NCBI GenBank assembly: GCA_021801795.1 | Contig: JAJYXR010000022.1 | Coordinates: forward strand, 38,644 to 102,643 | DNA: 64,000 nt | Reading direction: 5' to 3' | Source of the DNA: Actinomycetes bacterium | Lineage (GTDB): Bacteria; Actinomycetota; Acidimicrobiia; Acidimicrobiales; JAJYXR01 | Shown: positions 25,945 through 35,483 of the stretch, one piece after another | Layout of the letters: each line of letters starts with the position of its first letter | Numbering within the stretch: position 1 is the first letter of the stretch | Notes under the pieces: generated by a model | Databases searched by the model: none | The model's input: the letters and a program-made list of their open reading frames with translations, nothing else | Told to the model about the DNA's origin: nothing | Position numbers and translations under genes: made by a program

Positions 25945-27674
25945 GCGCCGCGGCGCATGGCCCTGGCCTTCCTCCAGCGCTCGCGTGCTGCCTCCGCACC
26001 CGGGCGGTCTTCCACGGTGGTGACCGCCAGGATCCATCCCACTATCACGCACAGCCCAGCCAGTATCAGCACCGGTAGGTCGCCCAGGCGCTCGTAGATG
26101 GTCTTCCCGTCGCGCATGGCGACGGTGGCCACCAGCACCTGGCGCTTTCCGAGCGAGGTCCGTTGGAGCACCCGGCCGTCGTTGTCGATGATGGCCGAGA
26201 AGCCGGTGGGAGCAGCCTGGACGAGGTCCCTTCCCTCCTCGACCGCCTGGAGGCGCGACGCGGCTACCTCCTGGGTGGGAACCTGGCTGGTCGCGTATGA
26301 GGAGGTGTTGGTAGGTCCCAGCAATAGCTGGGCGCCAGCTCGTGTCGGCGGGCGTCCACGGTTCGCGAAGAACAGCTCGTAGGAGATCATCACCCCCAGC
26401 TTCCCCGCGGGTGTCCTGATGAGCCCATCGCCGTGTCCTGGGATCGCGTCGAGGGGGACCGCAGAGAGGTTCGCGAGGTGGGAGAAGAAGGACCGGTATG
26501 GCACGTACTCCCCGAAGGGAACCCGGTGGACCTTCTCGTAGTGGGCCACCACCTTGCCGTCGGGCGCGAACGCCACCACCTCGTTGCGGAAGTGGGTGGA
26601 GGAGACGGTCTCGGTCACCCCTACCACCAGCGTCGCATGGAGGTGGCGAGCCAGCGCTCCGAGCGATCCTTGCTCCGGCGAATCTGCCAGGAGGCCGTAG
26701 AGCGACACCACATCCTCCGGCCAGAGGACGAGGGCAGGGGGTTTGCCGGCATCCACCCGGGGGATCTCCGCGGTGGCAGCGTATTGCGCCGCGAGGACCG
26801 TGGCTGGGTTCACCTGGGACTTCCGTAGTCCCCGGACCCCTCCGCCCTGGACCGCAGCCACCCTGATGTGCCGCAGGGCAGCTCCGCCGTTCGAGGCGAA
26901 CGAGCCCCAGAGACCCACTGCGACGACCAGGACGGCCGCCACCGATCCCGTGGTGACGAAAGCACGTGCCCTGCCCTTCAGCAGTGGACGGCTGGACGGC
27001 GGGGGTACTGGCGAGTACCCGTAAGGCGGGCCCCCGGTGGGTGCCTCCTGGGACTGCTCCACCATCTGCTGGTGCTCTTCGAGCTTGGCGAGCTGGCCAG
27101 ACAGCCTGCGGGCCGACGCGGTGGTGCCACGCCAGTGCGCCAACCCGAGGGCGATGGCGCCCAGGGCCCCGGCCCCCAGCCAGACCAGCCCCACCAACAG
27201 GAGCGGACCACCGAGCCGCGCTGCATAGAGCAGAGGCCCGCCTGCCTGTCCCAGAGCCGGGCTTCCTATCGGCAGTCCTCCGAACGGCCAGGTGTCTCTC
27301 AGGGCCTCCAGCAGCACCATGGCGCCCACGAGTGCCGGCGTACGGCCGCGCCCAGGCGGCGTGAGCAGGCAGGCTGAGGCCAGAGCAAGGGCCTCGACAG
27401 CGATGAGGACGATCCCGCCATATGTGTTGAACGACGTCGACCACCACAATCCAGGTATGAAGAGCCCCAGCCCAGCCATCCAGCCAGCCAGGAATCGGGT
27501 CCGCGGCGCCAGGCCACCCAGGCGCCACCAGAGTAGTGCTCCCGCGGGAAAGGCGACGATCCAGAATCCCCAGGGAGGGAGGGAGAAGGCTATCCCGAGG
27601 CCCGCCAGGAACGAGATCCCCGTCACGCTTCCGCGGATGTGCGCCGGTCCGCCTCGTCTCGGATCGCCGGTCAT
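25935..27674 (-). CDS. Apolipoprotein N-acyltransferase homologue (catalytic Cys replaced by Ser)
   Basis: 579 residues: several N-terminal helices, then a nitrilase/CN-hydrolase domain and a C-terminal helix, the Lnt plan. Lnt transfers an acyl chain to the N-terminal Cys of lipoproteins at the outer face of the membrane. Of the Glu-Lys-Cys triad, E320 (LWPEDVV) and K381 (YEKVHRVPFGEYVPYR) are present, but the nucleophile position in MISYELFF is S431 (codon TCC) where Cys is expected. It may be a non-catalytic or altered subfamily, possibly lineage-wide. I chose the ATG at 27674, which overlaps the upstream stop by 4 bases; an upstream start at 27743 would add an implausible Arg-rich leader. 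Confidence 0.82.
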   Translation of the reverse strand: MTGDPRRGGPAHIRGSVTGISFLAGLGIAFSLPPWGFWIVAFPAGALLWWRLGGLAPRTRFLAGWMAGLGLFIPGLWWSTSFNTYGGIVLIAVEALALASACLLTPPGRGRTPALVGAMVLLEALRDTWPFGGLPIGSPALGQAGGPLLYAARLGGPLLLVGLVWLGAGALGAIALGLAHWRGTTASARRLSGQLAKLEEHQQMVEQSQEAPTGGPPYGYSPVPPPSSRPLLKGRARAFVTTGSVAAVLVVAVGLWGSFASNGGAALRHIRVAAVQGGGVRGLRKSQVNPATVLAAQYAATAEIPRVDAGKPPALVLWPEDVVSLYGLLADSPEQGSLGALARHLHATLVVGVTETVSSTHFRNEVVAFAPDGKVVAHYEKVHRVPFGEYVPYRSFFSHLANLSAVPLDAIPGHGDGLIRTPAGKLGVMISYELFFANRGRPPTRAGAQLLLGPTNTSSYATSQVPTQEVAASRLQAVEEGRDLVQAAPTGFSAIIDNDGRVLQRTSLGKRQVLVATVAMRDGKTIYERLGDLPVLILAGLCVIVGWILAVTTVEDRPGAEAARERWRKARAMRRGAQP

Positions 27675-29359
27675 GTCCCGGCGACCTTCTCGCTCAGCAT
27701 CACCAGCAGCTCGCGTGCGGCCTCTCGGCCCGAGCCTATGCACGCGGGTATGCCGACGCCCCCGTATGCAGCACCTGCCAGTGTCACGTAGGGGAGCGAA
27801 CGGGCGCGGGCTCTTATCTCCTTCACCAGGTCGAGATGGCCGACCCGGTAGTGGGGGAATGCCCTCGGCCAGCGCTTCACCATCTGGGCCCTTGGCTCCG
27901 TGGATATCCCTGTCAGCCGATCCAGGTCGCCAAGCAGTCGCTCGACGAGGTCGTCGTCATCGAGCTCCGCCTGTCGCCTGTCCTCATGGCGTCCTGCCGA
28001 TATTCGCACCAGTCGGGTGGAGGGCCTCCGCAGGTGTGCCCACTTCGCGTCCAGCCAGGTGCAGGCTGTCATCAGGGTGCCGCTGTTGGCTGGGACCAGG
28101 AACCCGGTCCCACGGAGCGGATATCCCCGCCTCGCGTCGGCCTTCTCGAACGCTGCCTCGTCCAGCTCGAGCGTGACCAGAGCTACGTCGCTCCAGCGGA
28201 TCTGCCCGAGCAGGGCGGCCATGCTCTGGCAGGTGCCCACTGGGTCGCCTGACGCCCGTGCGTGAGACCACGGTGAAGCAGTCTGTGGACCCCCCGGGAT
28301 CTGCCCGCTGCCCTCACCGGCTCCATCTGCAGAGAGGACCCTGGCTGCCTGCCATGGCGGCACCGCCAGTACCACTGCGTCCACCCTCAGGGTCTCCTCC
28401 GAGGTCGGCACTCCGCACGAGAGGCGCAGGGTCCAGCAGCCGTCGCTTCGCTCGACAGCGGTGACCTCGCTGGAGGTGCGCACCGCGACTCCCATGGAAG
28501 CCACCGTCTCGTGGAGCTGATCTACCAGGTAGCCCAGGCCGGACCTCATGGTGGCGAACACTGCGGGGGGAGGCTCCGGCGACTCTGGGCTGGCTGGCGG
28601 GCCAGAGCTCGGTGGGTCAAGAGCGGGTCTGGGGCGCAGGGCACGCATGAGGCTGCCACCTCCTCCATAGGCATCCAGCAGCGCCGGGAACACAGCCGCA
28701 GAGCTCATTTCCTTCACCGAGGCCGCATGTATCCCGCCAATGAGAGGATCCGCTAGTAGGTCCACCACCTGACTGCCCATTCGCCTGGAGATCATCTCGC
28801 CGATTGACCGGTCCGCGCCGGCTGACCGGTCCGCGCCGATTGACAGGTTCGCGGGAGCTGGGCCTGGTCCTCCGGCCGAGACCTGCAGCGCGCCCGGTTT
28901 CGCCGTGCGCTGCTTAGTCCTGGTAGGAGCCACCCTGAGGAGGTCGACCGACGCGCGGGCAAGCCCGCGGGCACCGAGTATCCGGCTCCTGGCCAGGGGA
29001 GCGAGCTTCGTAGGGACACCGAGAGCCAGCCCGTCGGGCAACTCCCTCAGCTTGCCGCGAGCGTAGACCGATGCACCCGTAGTGGCAGGGTGGGTCAGCT
29101 CCTCCTCGATGCCCAGCTCGCGGCAGAGCCTGATCGCCTCGGGACGGCGGGCGATGAAGGCATCGGGCCCCATGTCCACCTGGCGTCGGGCGAACTGCGT
29201 GGTCTGGATCTTTCCTCCCAGGGACCTGCCGGCTTCGACCAGCACGATGTCGAGCAGCAGCCCGCCCTTATCCCGTGCACCAGCCAGCTCGAACGCGGCG
29301 GCCAGCCCGCTGATGCCGCCGCCGATGACGGCTACCCGGCAGGGTTCGCTCAACGCCAT
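27671..29359 (-). CDS. hemY: Protoporphyrinogen/coproporphyrinogen III oxidase
   Basis: 562 residues; FAD enzyme oxidising the porphyrinogen before iron insertion. The N-terminal motif is VAVIGGGISGLAAAFELA, then EAGRSLGGKIQTT; the C-terminal FAD contact is ITLAGAAYGGVGIPACIGSG-like (VTLAGAAYGGVGIPACIGSG). In actinobacteria this homologue generally acts on coproporphyrinogen (CgoX), which fits its place between ferrochelatase and Lnt in a hemE-hemH-hemY order. A tandem insert near residues 170-190 (ADRSAGADRS) comes from an 18-bp repeat. It overlaps ferrochelatase upstream by 10 bases. Confidence 0.9.
   Translation of the reverse strand: MALSEPCRVAVIGGGISGLAAAFELAGARDKGGLLLDIVLVEAGRSLGGKIQTTQFARRQVDMGPDAFIARRPEAIRLCRELGIEEELTHPATTGASVYARGKLRELPDGLALGVPTKLAPLARSRILGARGLARASVDLLRVAPTRTKQRTAKPGALQVSAGGPGPAPANLSIGADRSAGADRSIGEMISRRMGSQVVDLLADPLIGGIHAASVKEMSSAAVFPALLDAYGGGGSLMRALRPRPALDPPSSGPPASPESPEPPPAVFATMRSGLGYLVDQLHETVASMGVAVRTSSEVTAVERSDGCWTLRLSCGVPTSEETLRVDAVVLAVPPWQAARVLSADGAGEGSGQIPGGPQTASPWSHARASGDPVGTCQSMAALLGQIRWSDVALVTLELDEAAFEKADARRGYPLRGTGFLVPANSGTLMTACTWLDAKWAHLRRPSTRLVRISAGRHEDRRQAELDDDDLVERLLGDLDRLTGISTEPRAQMVKRWPRAFPHYRVGHLDLVKEIRARARSLPYVTLAGAAYGGVGIPACIGSGREAARELLVMLSEKVAGT
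28802..28855 (-). repeat. 18-bp in-frame repeat in hemY
   Basis: Plus-strand unit TTGACCGGTCCGCGCCG plus one variable base, repeated about three times with single-base differences. It encodes ADRSAGADRSIGE in a variable loop of the oxidase. Confidence 0.85.
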
Positions 29360-30288
29360 TCCCCGAAGCCTGCCCGTCTAGCCACCAGCCGACCCAGGAC
29401 GTCGATGAAGTCCGGGTCGGCGTTCAGCGATGCGGTTCGCCGTAAGGCGACTCCCGCTCGACTCGCGACCTCGGCAGCGTCTACGTCGATGTCGTAGAGC
29501 ACCTCCAGATGGTCCGACACGAAACCGATGGGGCACACCACGACGGCCTTGGAGCGGCTGCCTGCCAGCGAGGAGACCACCTCGCGCAGGTCGGGTCCGA
29601 GCCAGGGCTCGCCGGTCATCCCTGCACTCTGCCAGGCCACCTGGTAGCTGTCATCGGCCAAGCCGAGCAGCGCTGCGACAGCGGATGCCGAGTCTGCCAC
29701 CTGCTCTGGGTAAGGATCGCCGTCGTCGACGAAGCGCTGGGGGATGCTGTGGGCGGTGAAGACGACGAAGGGAGTGGCCTCGCCGGTTTCGTGGGCGACC
29801 TCCGCGACGGCCGCCTCGACCCTCCTGGTCACCGCCTCTATGAAGCCAGCTTCGAGATGCCAGGAGTCGATCACATCTACCGGCAGACCGGGAGGAGCAG
29901 CGCTCTGGGCGCGCCTCGCGTACTCGGCAACGCTCAGGGTCGCGTAGTGAGGTGCCATCACCAGGCCCAGGATGCCATCGACCCCATCGGAGGCTAGTGC
30001 CGCTACGGCCTCCTCGATCGAGGGGGAGAGGTGCTTGGCTCCGCAGGCGACCCGGAATCGTCCCGGGAAGCGCCTGTCGAGCTCGGCAGCGAGCGAAGCC
30101 ACCTGGGCCGAGGTGATCTCCGCCAGTGGCGACAGCCCCCCGATCACCCGGTAGCGGCGCTCTAGCTCCGCCATCTGGTCAGGGGGCAACGGCCTACCGT
30201 GCCGGATCGACATCACGAACCGTTCCAGGTCCTCGGGCGACCCGGGGGTGCCATGCGCCATCACGAGGACCCCTATCACACGATTCAC
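29350..30288 (-). CDS. hemH: Ferrochelatase (coproporphyrin-type likely)
   Basis: 312 residues, GTG start overlapping the hemE stop by 4 bases. It inserts Fe(II) into the porphyrin. Conserved segments: [27 protein letters not shown] with the metal-binding His, [16 protein letters not shown], and [19 protein letters not shown] with the active-site Glu. The short actinobacterial/Gram-positive form usually uses coproporphyrin III (CpfC), consistent with the neighbouring oxidase; no haem decarboxylase gene (hemQ/chdC) is visible in the window. Confidence 0.93.
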   Translation of the reverse strand: MNRVIGVLVMAHGTPGSPEDLERFVMSIRHGRPLPPDQMAELERRYRVIGGLSPLAEITSAQVASLAAELDRRFPGRFRVACGAKHLSPSIEEAVAALASDGVDGILGLVMAPHYATLSVAEYARRAQSAAPPGLPVDVIDSWHLEAGFIEAVTRRVEAAVAEVAHETGEATPFVVFTAHSIPQRFVDDGDPYPEQVADSASAVAALLGLADDSYQVAWQSAGMTGEPWLGPDLREVVSSLAGSRSKAVVVCPIGFVSDHLEVLYDIDVDAAEVASRAGVALRRTASLNADPDFIDVLGRLVARRAGFGEWR

Positions 30289-31379
30289 ACGATCGCCTCA
30301 GATGAGCAGAGCTCGGCAGGATCGGCTGCGTGGACGAGGTCCACGATCCTCTTCAGGATCTCCGGATCGGTTTGCGGCAGCACTCCGTGGCCGAGGTTGA
30401 AGACGTGGCCGACCCCACCGCCCCTGGCCAGCACTTCCATCACCTCTCCGGCCACCACCTGCCAGGGTGCAAGGCAGAGCGCGGGGTCCAGGTTCCCCTG
30501 GAGGGCATGTCCTGGACCGACTCGCCGGCGCGCCTCGTCGAGTGGCACCCGCCAGTCGACACCGACCACCTCTGCGCCTGCAGCAGCCATGAGACCGAGC
30601 AGCTCACCGGTGCCCACGCCGAAGTGGATGCGTGGTACCTCGAGGTCCGAGATGCCCTCGAACACCCGGCGGGTTGCCGGCAACACCCTCTCGGCGTAGT
30701 CGCCTGGTGAGAGGGCACCTGCCCATGAGTCGAAGAGCTGCACGGCAGACGCTCCAGCCATCACCTGGGACCTGAGCGAGGTGATGGCGAGATCCGCCAG
30801 GCGGTCGAGCAGCTCACGCCAGAGGCCGGGGTCGGAGCGCATGAGGGTCTTCGTGGCCGCGTAGCTACGCGAGGGACCGCCTTCCACCAGGTAGCTGGCG
30901 ACGGTGAAGGGAGCGCCCGCGAAGCCGATCAGGGGGACGCCGGTGCCCTGCAGCTCCCGGACCGCCAGGCCCACGGTCTCGGCCACGTAGGGCGCGTCCG
31001 CTGAGGGGTCGAGGGGCCTCAACCGCTGGAGGTCTGCGGCAGAGCGGAACGGTCTGGCCACCACCGGTCCACGCCCAGCCTCGACGTCCACCCCGAAGCC
31101 GACCGCGGCCACCGGGACGATGATGTCGGAGAAGAGGATGGCCGCGTCCACCCCGTAGCGGCGGACAGGCTGCATGGTCAGCTCCGCAGCCAGCTCCGGG
31201 GACTTCAGGGCATCCAGGATGCTCCCGGTTCCCCTGGCGGCTCGGTACTCCGGCAGCGACCTGCCAGCCTGGCGCATGAACCATACCGGGACGTGGTCGA
31301 CATCCTGGCCACGGCAGGCATCTAGGAACGCCGATCGGCCGTCTTGCACGGCGAAGACGCTACCCGAAGAGCGAGTCAT
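30285..31379 (-). CDS. hemE: Uroporphyrinogen decarboxylase
   Basis: 364 residues from the ATG at 31379; the frame extends upstream to 31784 but overlaps the divergent helicase gene and loses family similarity. It decarboxylates uroporphyrinogen III to coproporphyrinogen III. The signature [17 protein letters not shown] contains the substrate-binding Arg residues, and [20 protein letters not shown] contains the catalytic Asp. First gene of the hemE-hemH-hemY-lnt minus-strand operon, all overlapping. Confidence 0.94.
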   Translation of the reverse strand: MTRSSGSVFAVQDGRSAFLDACRGQDVDHVPVWFMRQAGRSLPEYRAARGTGSILDALKSPELAAELTMQPVRRYGVDAAILFSDIIVPVAAVGFGVDVEAGRGPVVARPFRSAADLQRLRPLDPSADAPYVAETVGLAVRELQGTGVPLIGFAGAPFTVASYLVEGGPSRSYAATKTLMRSDPGLWRELLDRLADLAITSLRSQVMAGASAVQLFDSWAGALSPGDYAERVLPATRRVFEGISDLEVPRIHFGVGTGELLGLMAAAGAEVVGVDWRVPLDEARRRVGPGHALQGNLDPALCLAPWQVVAGEVMEVLARGGGVGHVFNLGHGVLPQTDPEILKRIVDLVHAADPAELCSSEAIV

Positions 31380-31391
31380 CCGAGCAGCGCC

Positions 31392-31397
31392 TATAAT
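31392..31397 (+). promoter_or_regulatory. Possible -10 element (TATAAT) upstream of helD
   Basis: A perfect TATAAT in an otherwise GC-rich divergent gap between hemE and helD, about 115 bases before the helD start. No convincing -35 hexamer lies 16-18 bases upstream, so this is a suggestion only. Confidence 0.3.
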
Positions 31398-31514
31398 TTC
31401 ATGCTCGACCATCAGCCAGCCAGCTGCCTGATGACCCGGTGGATGGTTCTTGCATAGTCCCTGTACCGCTAGGAGGCAACGGCGCCACGGGTGCCGTGCC
31501 AGGAGAGGTCGCCT

Positions 31515-33887
31515 GTGGTAGTTGCAGAGAATCAGGACCTTGGGGCGGAGCAGGCCCATGTAGACCGGGCATACGAGAGGCTTGACGAGCTGCGCGCCGA
31601 GGCTGAGTCGATGATGCAGAGCGTCCTCGGTGAGGGTCGGGGCGGGACGCACCAGTTCCGCGAGGAGCGCGACGTGATCGTCCGGACCAGCCTCGCGCGC
31701 CTCGAGCAGCTCGACATCGGCGAGCAGCCGCTCTGCTTCGGCCGCATAGATCGCCGTGGAGACCAGGGCATCGAGAGCTTCCATCTAGGACGCCTCGGCG
31801 TATCGGACGCCAGCCTGGAGCCACTGGTGGTGGACTGGCGGGCTCCTGTCGCAGAGCCCTTCTACCGGGCCACAGGGCGCGATCCCATGGGCCTGGTGCT
31901 CCGGCGCCACCTGGCAGCCGAGGGAAGGAAGGTCGTCGGCATCGAGGACGAGCGCTTCGTGGATCCCGACCATTCCGGGTCGGGGATGCCGGACGGGTCG
32001 GGGATGCCGGACGGGTCGGGGATGCCGGACGGGTCGGGGGTCGATCCGCTGGACCTCGGCGGTGCGGGGGCCCTGCTGGCCAGCCTCGAGGGCGCTCGCA
32101 GCGGCACCATGCGCGACATCGTCGCAACCATCCAGCGCGAGCAGGACGAGATCATCCGCGCCCCACTGGCCGGCGTGCTGGTAGTCCAGGGTGGACCCGG
32201 CACCGGCAAGACTGCTGTCGCTCTCCATCGGGCTGCGTACCTCCTCTACACCCACAGGTTTCCCCTGGAGCGCCAGGGAGTCCTGGTGGTCGGACCGAAC
32301 CCGCTCTTCCTTCGCTACATAGGCCAGGTTCTGCCCTCCCTGGGTGAGACCGGGGTGACCCTATCCACGGTCGGAGGGCTCGTCCGTGGGGTACCGGTCA
32401 GGGGGGAGGAATCACCGGAGGTCGCCCGTCTGAAAGGTGACGCCCGGATGGCAGCCGTGGTCGCTGGCGCTCTGCGTACCCGAGAGCGCCCGCTGCGCGA
32501 GGAGCGCGTAATCCCCTTCGGAACCACGCTGCTGCGACTGGCGCCTGAGGACACCGCCTCGATCGTTGCCCGCGCGAGGAGACGCCCTGGCAGCCATAAC
32601 CAGCGGAGGCGCCTCGTAGCGGAGCTGGTCGTCAGGCGCCTCGTCGAGCTCTACCGCGAAGCTGTGCCCGCCTCCGGATCGGGTCGCCTGGTCGAGGACC
32701 AGATGGGTGCCGGTCAGTCTTCCGGGGATCTCGCCGCGGATAGCGCGGTCGATACTGCCGATGATCCTGCGGACGAGGTTCGTGCAGGCGAGCTGGACAC
32801 CGCAGATCTGTCGCGCAGGCTGAGGAGGACGCCGGAGGTGATCGCAGTGCTGGACCGGATCTGGCCGAGCCTGTCCGCGGAGGAGCTGCTGCACGACCTG
32901 TTCGGCAGCATGGCGTTGCTGCGGGCTGCGTCGAAGGGGGTTCTGGCAGAAGAGGAGATGGGCCTGCTGGAGCGTTCGCGCAGCGTCTCGTTCGAGCAGG
33001 TGTGCTGGAGCGAGGCTGACCTGGCGCTCGTCGACGAGGCACGCGCCCTGCTGGGTCCCAGGCGCCCCAGGCGTGGGGGCACCTCGGGCGTTGCTGGGGA
33101 CGGGCAGAGACTCGAGCAGGAACCGGAATCATCGGACGCTGCGCCGAGGGCCTATGGCCACATCGTGGTCGACGAGGCCCAGGATCTGTCGCCGATGCAG
33201 CTCCGCATGCTGGCACGGCGGTCGATATCTGGATCGATCACCCTCGTGGGGGATCTCGCCCAGGCCATCGGCCCGTGGACTGCGAGCGGCTGGGAGGAAG
33301 TGACCAGGCATCTCTCAGGCCATAAGAGGGCGTCGATGGTGGAGCTCAGCGTCAGCTACCGCACTCCCGAGGAGGTTCTGGAGCTCTCGAATCGCCTGCT
33401 GCCCGAGATAGGAGCCAGTAGCCGTCCACCGGTAGCGGTAAGGCGGGCGGGTGCGCCACCGCGCATCAGGAGGTCCTCGCCGGAGCGCCTTGGAGCGGTA
33501 GCGGTGGCGGAGGTAGCAGAGCTCGCGACGAAGGTGGGCCGGGGAACCCTGGCGGTGATCGTCGCGCCGGAGTCGGCTGACGAGATGTCTGGTGCGCTTG
33601 GCGATGGCGGCCTGGAGTTCGCCGATCTGCGCCGGGATCCTCTCGGATCCCAGGTGTCCCTGCTGCCAGCCCATATGGCGAACGGTCTGGAGTTCGACGC
33701 GGTGGTGGTGATGGAGCCGGCGGAGATATCAGGTAGGTCGGTGCAGGGCCTGCGGATGCTCTACGTCGCTCTCACCAGGCCAACGCGCTACCTGTCGATA
33801 ATCCACGCGCGTGAGTTGCCGGACGCGCTCAGTGGCATGTCTGGCCAGGTAGAAGTGCCTGGCGGGCGAGCCGGAAATAGCCTTTGA
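31515..33887 (+). CDS. HelD-like superfamily 1 helicase (RNA polymerase-associated type)
   Basis: 790 residues from the GTG at 31515, 6 bases after AGGAGAGG; a GTG at 31491 is possible. The N-terminal coiled region ([16 protein letters not shown]) and the [14 protein letters not shown] element are typical of HelD proteins, which free stalled RNA polymerase. Helicase motifs: [20 protein letters not shown] (Walker A), [15 protein letters not shown] (II), [11 protein letters not shown] (III), [14 protein letters not shown] (IV), [12 protein letters not shown] (V) and LYVALTRPT (VI). A repeat [13 protein letters not shown] near residues 155-175 is DNA-encoded by an 18-bp array. A linker at about 390-425 is acidic. 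Confidence 0.88.
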   Translation: MVVAENQDLGAEQAHVDRAYERLDELRAEAESMMQSVLGEGRGGTHQFREERDVIVRTSLARLEQLDIGEQPLCFGRIDRRGDQGIESFHLGRLGVSDASLEPLVVDWRAPVAEPFYRATGRDPMGLVLRRHLAAEGRKVVGIEDERFVDPDHSGSGMPDGSGMPDGSGMPDGSGVDPLDLGGAGALLASLEGARSGTMRDIVATIQREQDEIIRAPLAGVLVVQGGPGTGKTAVALHRAAYLLYTHRFPLERQGVLVVGPNPLFLRYIGQVLPSLGETGVTLSTVGGLVRGVPVRGEESPEVARLKGDARMAAVVAGALRTRERPLREERVIPFGTTLLRLAPEDTASIVARARRRPGSHNQRRRLVAELVVRRLVELYREAVPASGSGRLVEDQMGAGQSSGDLAADSAVDTADDPADEVRAGELDTADLSRRLRRTPEVIAVLDRIWPSLSAEELLHDLFGSMALLRAASKGVLAEEEMGLLERSRSVSFEQVCWSEADLALVDEARALLGPRRPRRGGTSGVAGDGQRLEQEPESSDAAPRAYGHIVVDEAQDLSPMQLRMLARRSISGSITLVGDLAQAIGPWTASGWEEVTRHLSGHKRASMVELSVSYRTPEEVLELSNRLLPEIGASSRPPVAVRRAGAPPRIRRSSPERLGAVAVAEVAELATKVGRGTLAVIVAPESADEMSGALGDGGLEFADLRRDPLGSQVSLLPAHMANGLEFDAVVVMEPAEISGRSVQGLRMLYVALTRPTRYLSIIHARELPDALSGMSGQVEVPGGRAGNSL
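31981..32034 (+). repeat. 18-bp in-frame tandem repeat in helD, 3 copies
   Basis: Unit CGGGGATGCCGGACGGGT repeated three times without change, encoding GMPDGS units before the helicase domain. Confidence 0.93.
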
Positions 33888-33945
33888 GGGCCACTCTGAC
33901 AGGGGTGTTGGCGCTGGGCACCTTCTATCGGCTAGGAAATACGCC

Positions 33946-34548
33946 GTGACTCAGGCCCTATCGGTCGAGCGCCCCGCGCCAGGAACTCGCCACGTCCCCG
34001 ACCGACCGCCGCTGCTCGCGGTGGGCATCCTCATATGGCTCGGCTCGGACCTCATGTTCTTCAGTGGCCTCTTCGCGGCCTTCTTCACCATCCGTGCCCA
34101 CGCTGCAGTATGGCCGCCACCAGGGACGAAGCTAGACACCATCCAGGCCGCGATCTTCTCGGTCGTGCTGCTCGCGTCGAGCCCGACGTTCCAGAAGGCC
34201 GTATGGGACGAGGAGAAGGGAGATCGCCGGGGAGCGCGGATCTGGATCGTGATCAGCTTCATCCTCGGTGCCGCTTTCCTCGGCAACCAGGGCTACGAGT
34301 GGCTGACGCTTACCACCCGCGCCTCCACGAATGCCTACGGCTCCCTGTTCTTCATAATGACCGGCATCCACGGCCTCCACGTGTTGCTCGGGCTGGTCGC
34401 CATGATCTTCCTGTTGGGGAGGATGAAGGGCAAGGCTGGTGACCCAGGCGAGCTGAACGTGCTGCAGGGCGTGAGCTACTACTGGCACTTCGTCGACTTC
34501 ATGTGGATAGGCATCTTCAGCTGCCTCTTCCTTCTAAAGTCAGGATGA
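33946..34548 (+). CDS. ctaE: Cytochrome c oxidase subunit III
   Basis: 200 residues, GTG start, with AGGA about 10 bases upstream. Five hydrophobic helices, as in actinobacterial short CtaE. Diagnostic: WLGSDLMFFSGLFAAFFTI, GNQGYEWLTL, MTGIHGLHVLLGLVAM and the C-terminal YYWHFVDFMWIGIFSCLFLL. It heads the ctaE-qcrC-qcrA-qcrB operon, the arrangement that accompanies the bc1-aa3 supercomplex in actinobacteria. It overlaps qcrC by 4 bases. Confidence 0.95.
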   Translation: MTQALSVERPAPGTRHVPDRPPLLAVGILIWLGSDLMFFSGLFAAFFTIRAHAAVWPPPGTKLDTIQAAIFSVVLLASSPTFQKAVWDEEKGDRRGARIWIVISFILGAAFLGNQGYEWLTLTTRASTNAYGSLFFIMTGIHGLHVLLGLVAMIFLLGRMKGKAGDPGELNVLQGVSYYWHFVDFMWIGIFSCLFLLKSG

Positions 34549-35483
34549 CACGCTCCCGTATGCGACCCTTCGGACACGATGCCTCTCGCCATCTGGAGCA
34601 GCCCGGTGGATCCACTGCGGGCGCTCGGGGTGCCTCCCGGCTACTGATGGTGCTTCCCGCCCTCGTGGTGGTAGCCGTAGGCATGTCAGCCTTCCTCACC
34701 AGCGGCCCTGCCAGCGGTGCCTCGCCGACATCGGGATCGGCATCCACCGGTCTGATCGCGCACAAGGTGGCGAAGTCTTCTAAGCCCACCAAGTCCTCGA
34801 AGTCCTCGCCGATCCACACCCTTGCCCTGCCCAGCTCCTACATAGCTCCTGGCCGGCAGCTCTTCGAGGAGAACTGCTCGGCCTGCCACGGCCCGGCCGC
34901 ACTCGGCACGTCACGTGCGCCGAACCTGACCGGTCTGGGTGCCGCCACGGTGGACTTCTGGGTGGGCACTGGTCGCATGCCCCTGGCAGACGCGTCCCTC
35001 CAGGCAGTCCCGAAGCCGTCCCACTTCACCACTAAGCAGGTGGAGGAGATCGCAGCCTTCGTCACATCGCTCAGCCCGGTGAACGGTCCGGGGATACCTG
35101 TGGTGAACACGAAGACGGCGAACCTTACGGAAGGTAACTCGCTGTTCGTGCTGAACTGTGCTGCCTGTCACACGATCACCGGTTCCGGTGACGCTCTTGC
35201 CGACGGCTACTTCGCAACCTCCCTCCACGCGGCTACGCCTACCCAGGTCGCGGAGGCGATCCGTACAGGTCCAGGCAACATGCCTCGTTTCGGTCCCGGA
35301 GAGCTCTCGAACAAGGAGGTGGCTGACATAGTGGCCTACGTGACCGGCCCCATAAAGCACCCGGACAACCGTGGCGGTATCGGCCTGGGCGGCGTAGGCC
35401 CCGTCGCCGAAGGATTCGTGGCCCTGCTGGTGGGAGTAGGTGGCCTGATGCTGGTGGCCTTCTGGCTCGGAGACAGGGCATGA
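34545..35483 (+). CDS. qcrC: Menaquinol-cytochrome c reductase, two-haem cytochrome c subunit
   Basis: 312 residues. N-terminal membrane anchor (about 25-50), a Ser/Lys/Pro-rich linker, two cytochrome c domains with haem motifs CSACH at 111-115 and CAACH at 205-209, and a C-terminal membrane helix (GFVALLVGVGGLMLVAFWLG). A diheme QcrC that passes electrons straight to the oxidase replaces soluble cytochrome c in actinobacteria. I used the ATG at 34545 because it overlaps the ctaE stop; a start at 34503 lies inside ctaE. Confidence 0.94.
   Translation: MTRSRMRPFGHDASRHLEQPGGSTAGARGASRLLMVLPALVVVAVGMSAFLTSGPASGASPTSGSASTGLIAHKVAKSSKPTKSSKSSPIHTLALPSSYIAPGRQLFEENCSACHGPAALGTSRAPNLTGLGAATVDFWVGTGRMPLADASLQAVPKPSHFTTKQVEEIAAFVTSLSPVNGPGIPVVNTKTANLTEGNSLFVLNCAACHTITGSGDALADGYFATSLHAATPTQVAEAIRTGPGNMPRFGPGELSNKEVADIVAYVTGPIKHPDNRGGIGLGGVGPVAEGFVALLVGVGGLMLVAFWLGDRA

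Noticed and set aside
31380..31784. N-terminal extension of hemE
   Set aside because: It would overlap the divergent helicase gene, and the family N-terminus starts at 31379.
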